The position numbers were made by a program, and so were the translations under genes. The notes below the pieces were generated by a model. It was not told the origin of the DNA, made no database searches, and was given only the letters and a program-made list of their open reading frames with translations. From a virus, in the IMG/VR virus record IMGVR_UViG_3300050120_000007, positions 1 to 48,516 of that record: a stretch of 48,516 nt of DNA. One strand, 5' to 3'. Below are positions 48,286-48,516 of the stretch, one piece after another. Positions within the stretch are counted from its first letter, which is position 1. The number at the start of each line of letters is the position of its first letter.

Positions 48286-48516
48286 TACTTAGCTTCCTTC
48301 GGAAGGGCGAGCGCCCAATCATGAACAGCAGAGAGACGAGCAGTGTTGATCGCACAGACATTGGCATCGTCTAGGGAGATGCTGATGGTGCCACCGGGGC
48401 TGTCAGAAATGACGGCACCTGTACTGGGTCCGTAGCTGCCGCTGGGGGTTGGAAGTTGATTATGATTGGTTTGGCTGGTTCCACTTTGAGCGGCTTGGTA
48501 GCGCAGGAGATTAGTC
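48285..48516 (-). CDS. Rz-like spanin, C-terminal part (continuation of the gene at 1-486)
   Basis: This is the 3' portion of the spanin gene; positions 48390-48516 duplicate 1-127. It encodes the end of the coiled coil, a low-complexity Ser/Gly/Thr/Asn linker, and a C-terminal segment with one cysteine (DDANVCAIN) ending in EAK. Its stop codon overlaps the ATG of the next leftward gene as TAATG at 48287-48283, which suggests translational coupling. Confidence 0.75.
   Translation of the reverse strand, partial: TNLLRYQAAQSGTSQTNHNQLPTPSGSYGPSTGAVISDSPGGTISISLDDANVCAINTARLSAVHDWALALPKEAK
48390..48516. repeat. Right copy of 127-bp terminal direct repeat
   Basis: Exact second copy of bases 1-127. 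Removing one copy leaves a 48,389-base circle in which the spanin gene is intact, at 197 codons including the stop. See the left copy for interpretation. Confidence 0.97.

Overview
The window is an essentially complete genome of a tailed, apparently strictly lytic double-stranded DNA phage with podovirus-type architecture. The first 127 bases recur exactly as the last 127, so the contig closes into a circle of 48,389 unique bases, and one gene (an Rz-like spanin) runs across the artificial break. A Gram-negative host is suggested by a SAR-type endolysin, an inner-membrane spanin and a lipoprotein signal. No integrase, repressor, phage RNA polymerase, recognised sigma factor or tRNA gene was seen. 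Several near-consensus host sigma70 promoters suggest that host RNA polymerase transcribes the genome.

Layout. (1) Leftward late operon (minus strand, about 22.2 kb down to 1 and on to 48.09 kb through the circle). In transcription order it holds a small exported protein, small and large terminase, portal, scaffold, P22-like coat, small head proteins, a head-to-tail joining protein, a P22 gp10-like stabilisation protein split in two around a LamG-domain gene, a tail fibre, a GNAT-fold protein, ejection/virion proteins including a 1509-residue polyvalent protein, and then holin, SAR endolysin, spanin and a small protein. (2) A regulatory hub at 22.2-22.7 kb with leftward promoters and an operator-like palindrome. 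(3) A rightward early region (22.7-28.3 kb) of small, mostly unrecognised proteins separated by unusually long, hairpin-rich non-coding stretches. (4) A rightward operon (28.3-35.2 kb) from a strong promoter. It encodes an acidic-tailed protein, a class I and a class II glutamine amidotransferase, two amidoligases of different families, an ATP-grasp ligase and associated unknowns, which together look like a peptide- or amide-forming modification system. (5) Replication, recombination and nucleotide genes (35.2-48.0 kb): HAD phosphatase, metallophosphoesterase, T7-type primase-helicase, family A DNA polymerase, ssDNA-binding protein, RecB/Cas4-like nuclease, endonuclease I, 3'-5' exonuclease, DUF5664 dNTP hydrolase, dCMP deaminase, nucleotidyltransferase-like protein, class I ribonucleotide reductase (both subunits) and ThyX. 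A bidirectional terminator separates the convergent operons near 48.05 kb.

The most unusual signals are these. Three core enzymes (class II amidotransferase, primase-helicase, RecB-like nuclease) have reading frames that begin only at ATT or ATA, each preceded by a well-spaced Shine-Dalgarno sequence. The gp10-like protein is split. A compact three-way-junction RNA-like fold lies in the early region. The amidoligase operon is a strong candidate for an uncharacterised biochemical system. Gene assignments come from reading motifs by eye, and no database or folding software was used.
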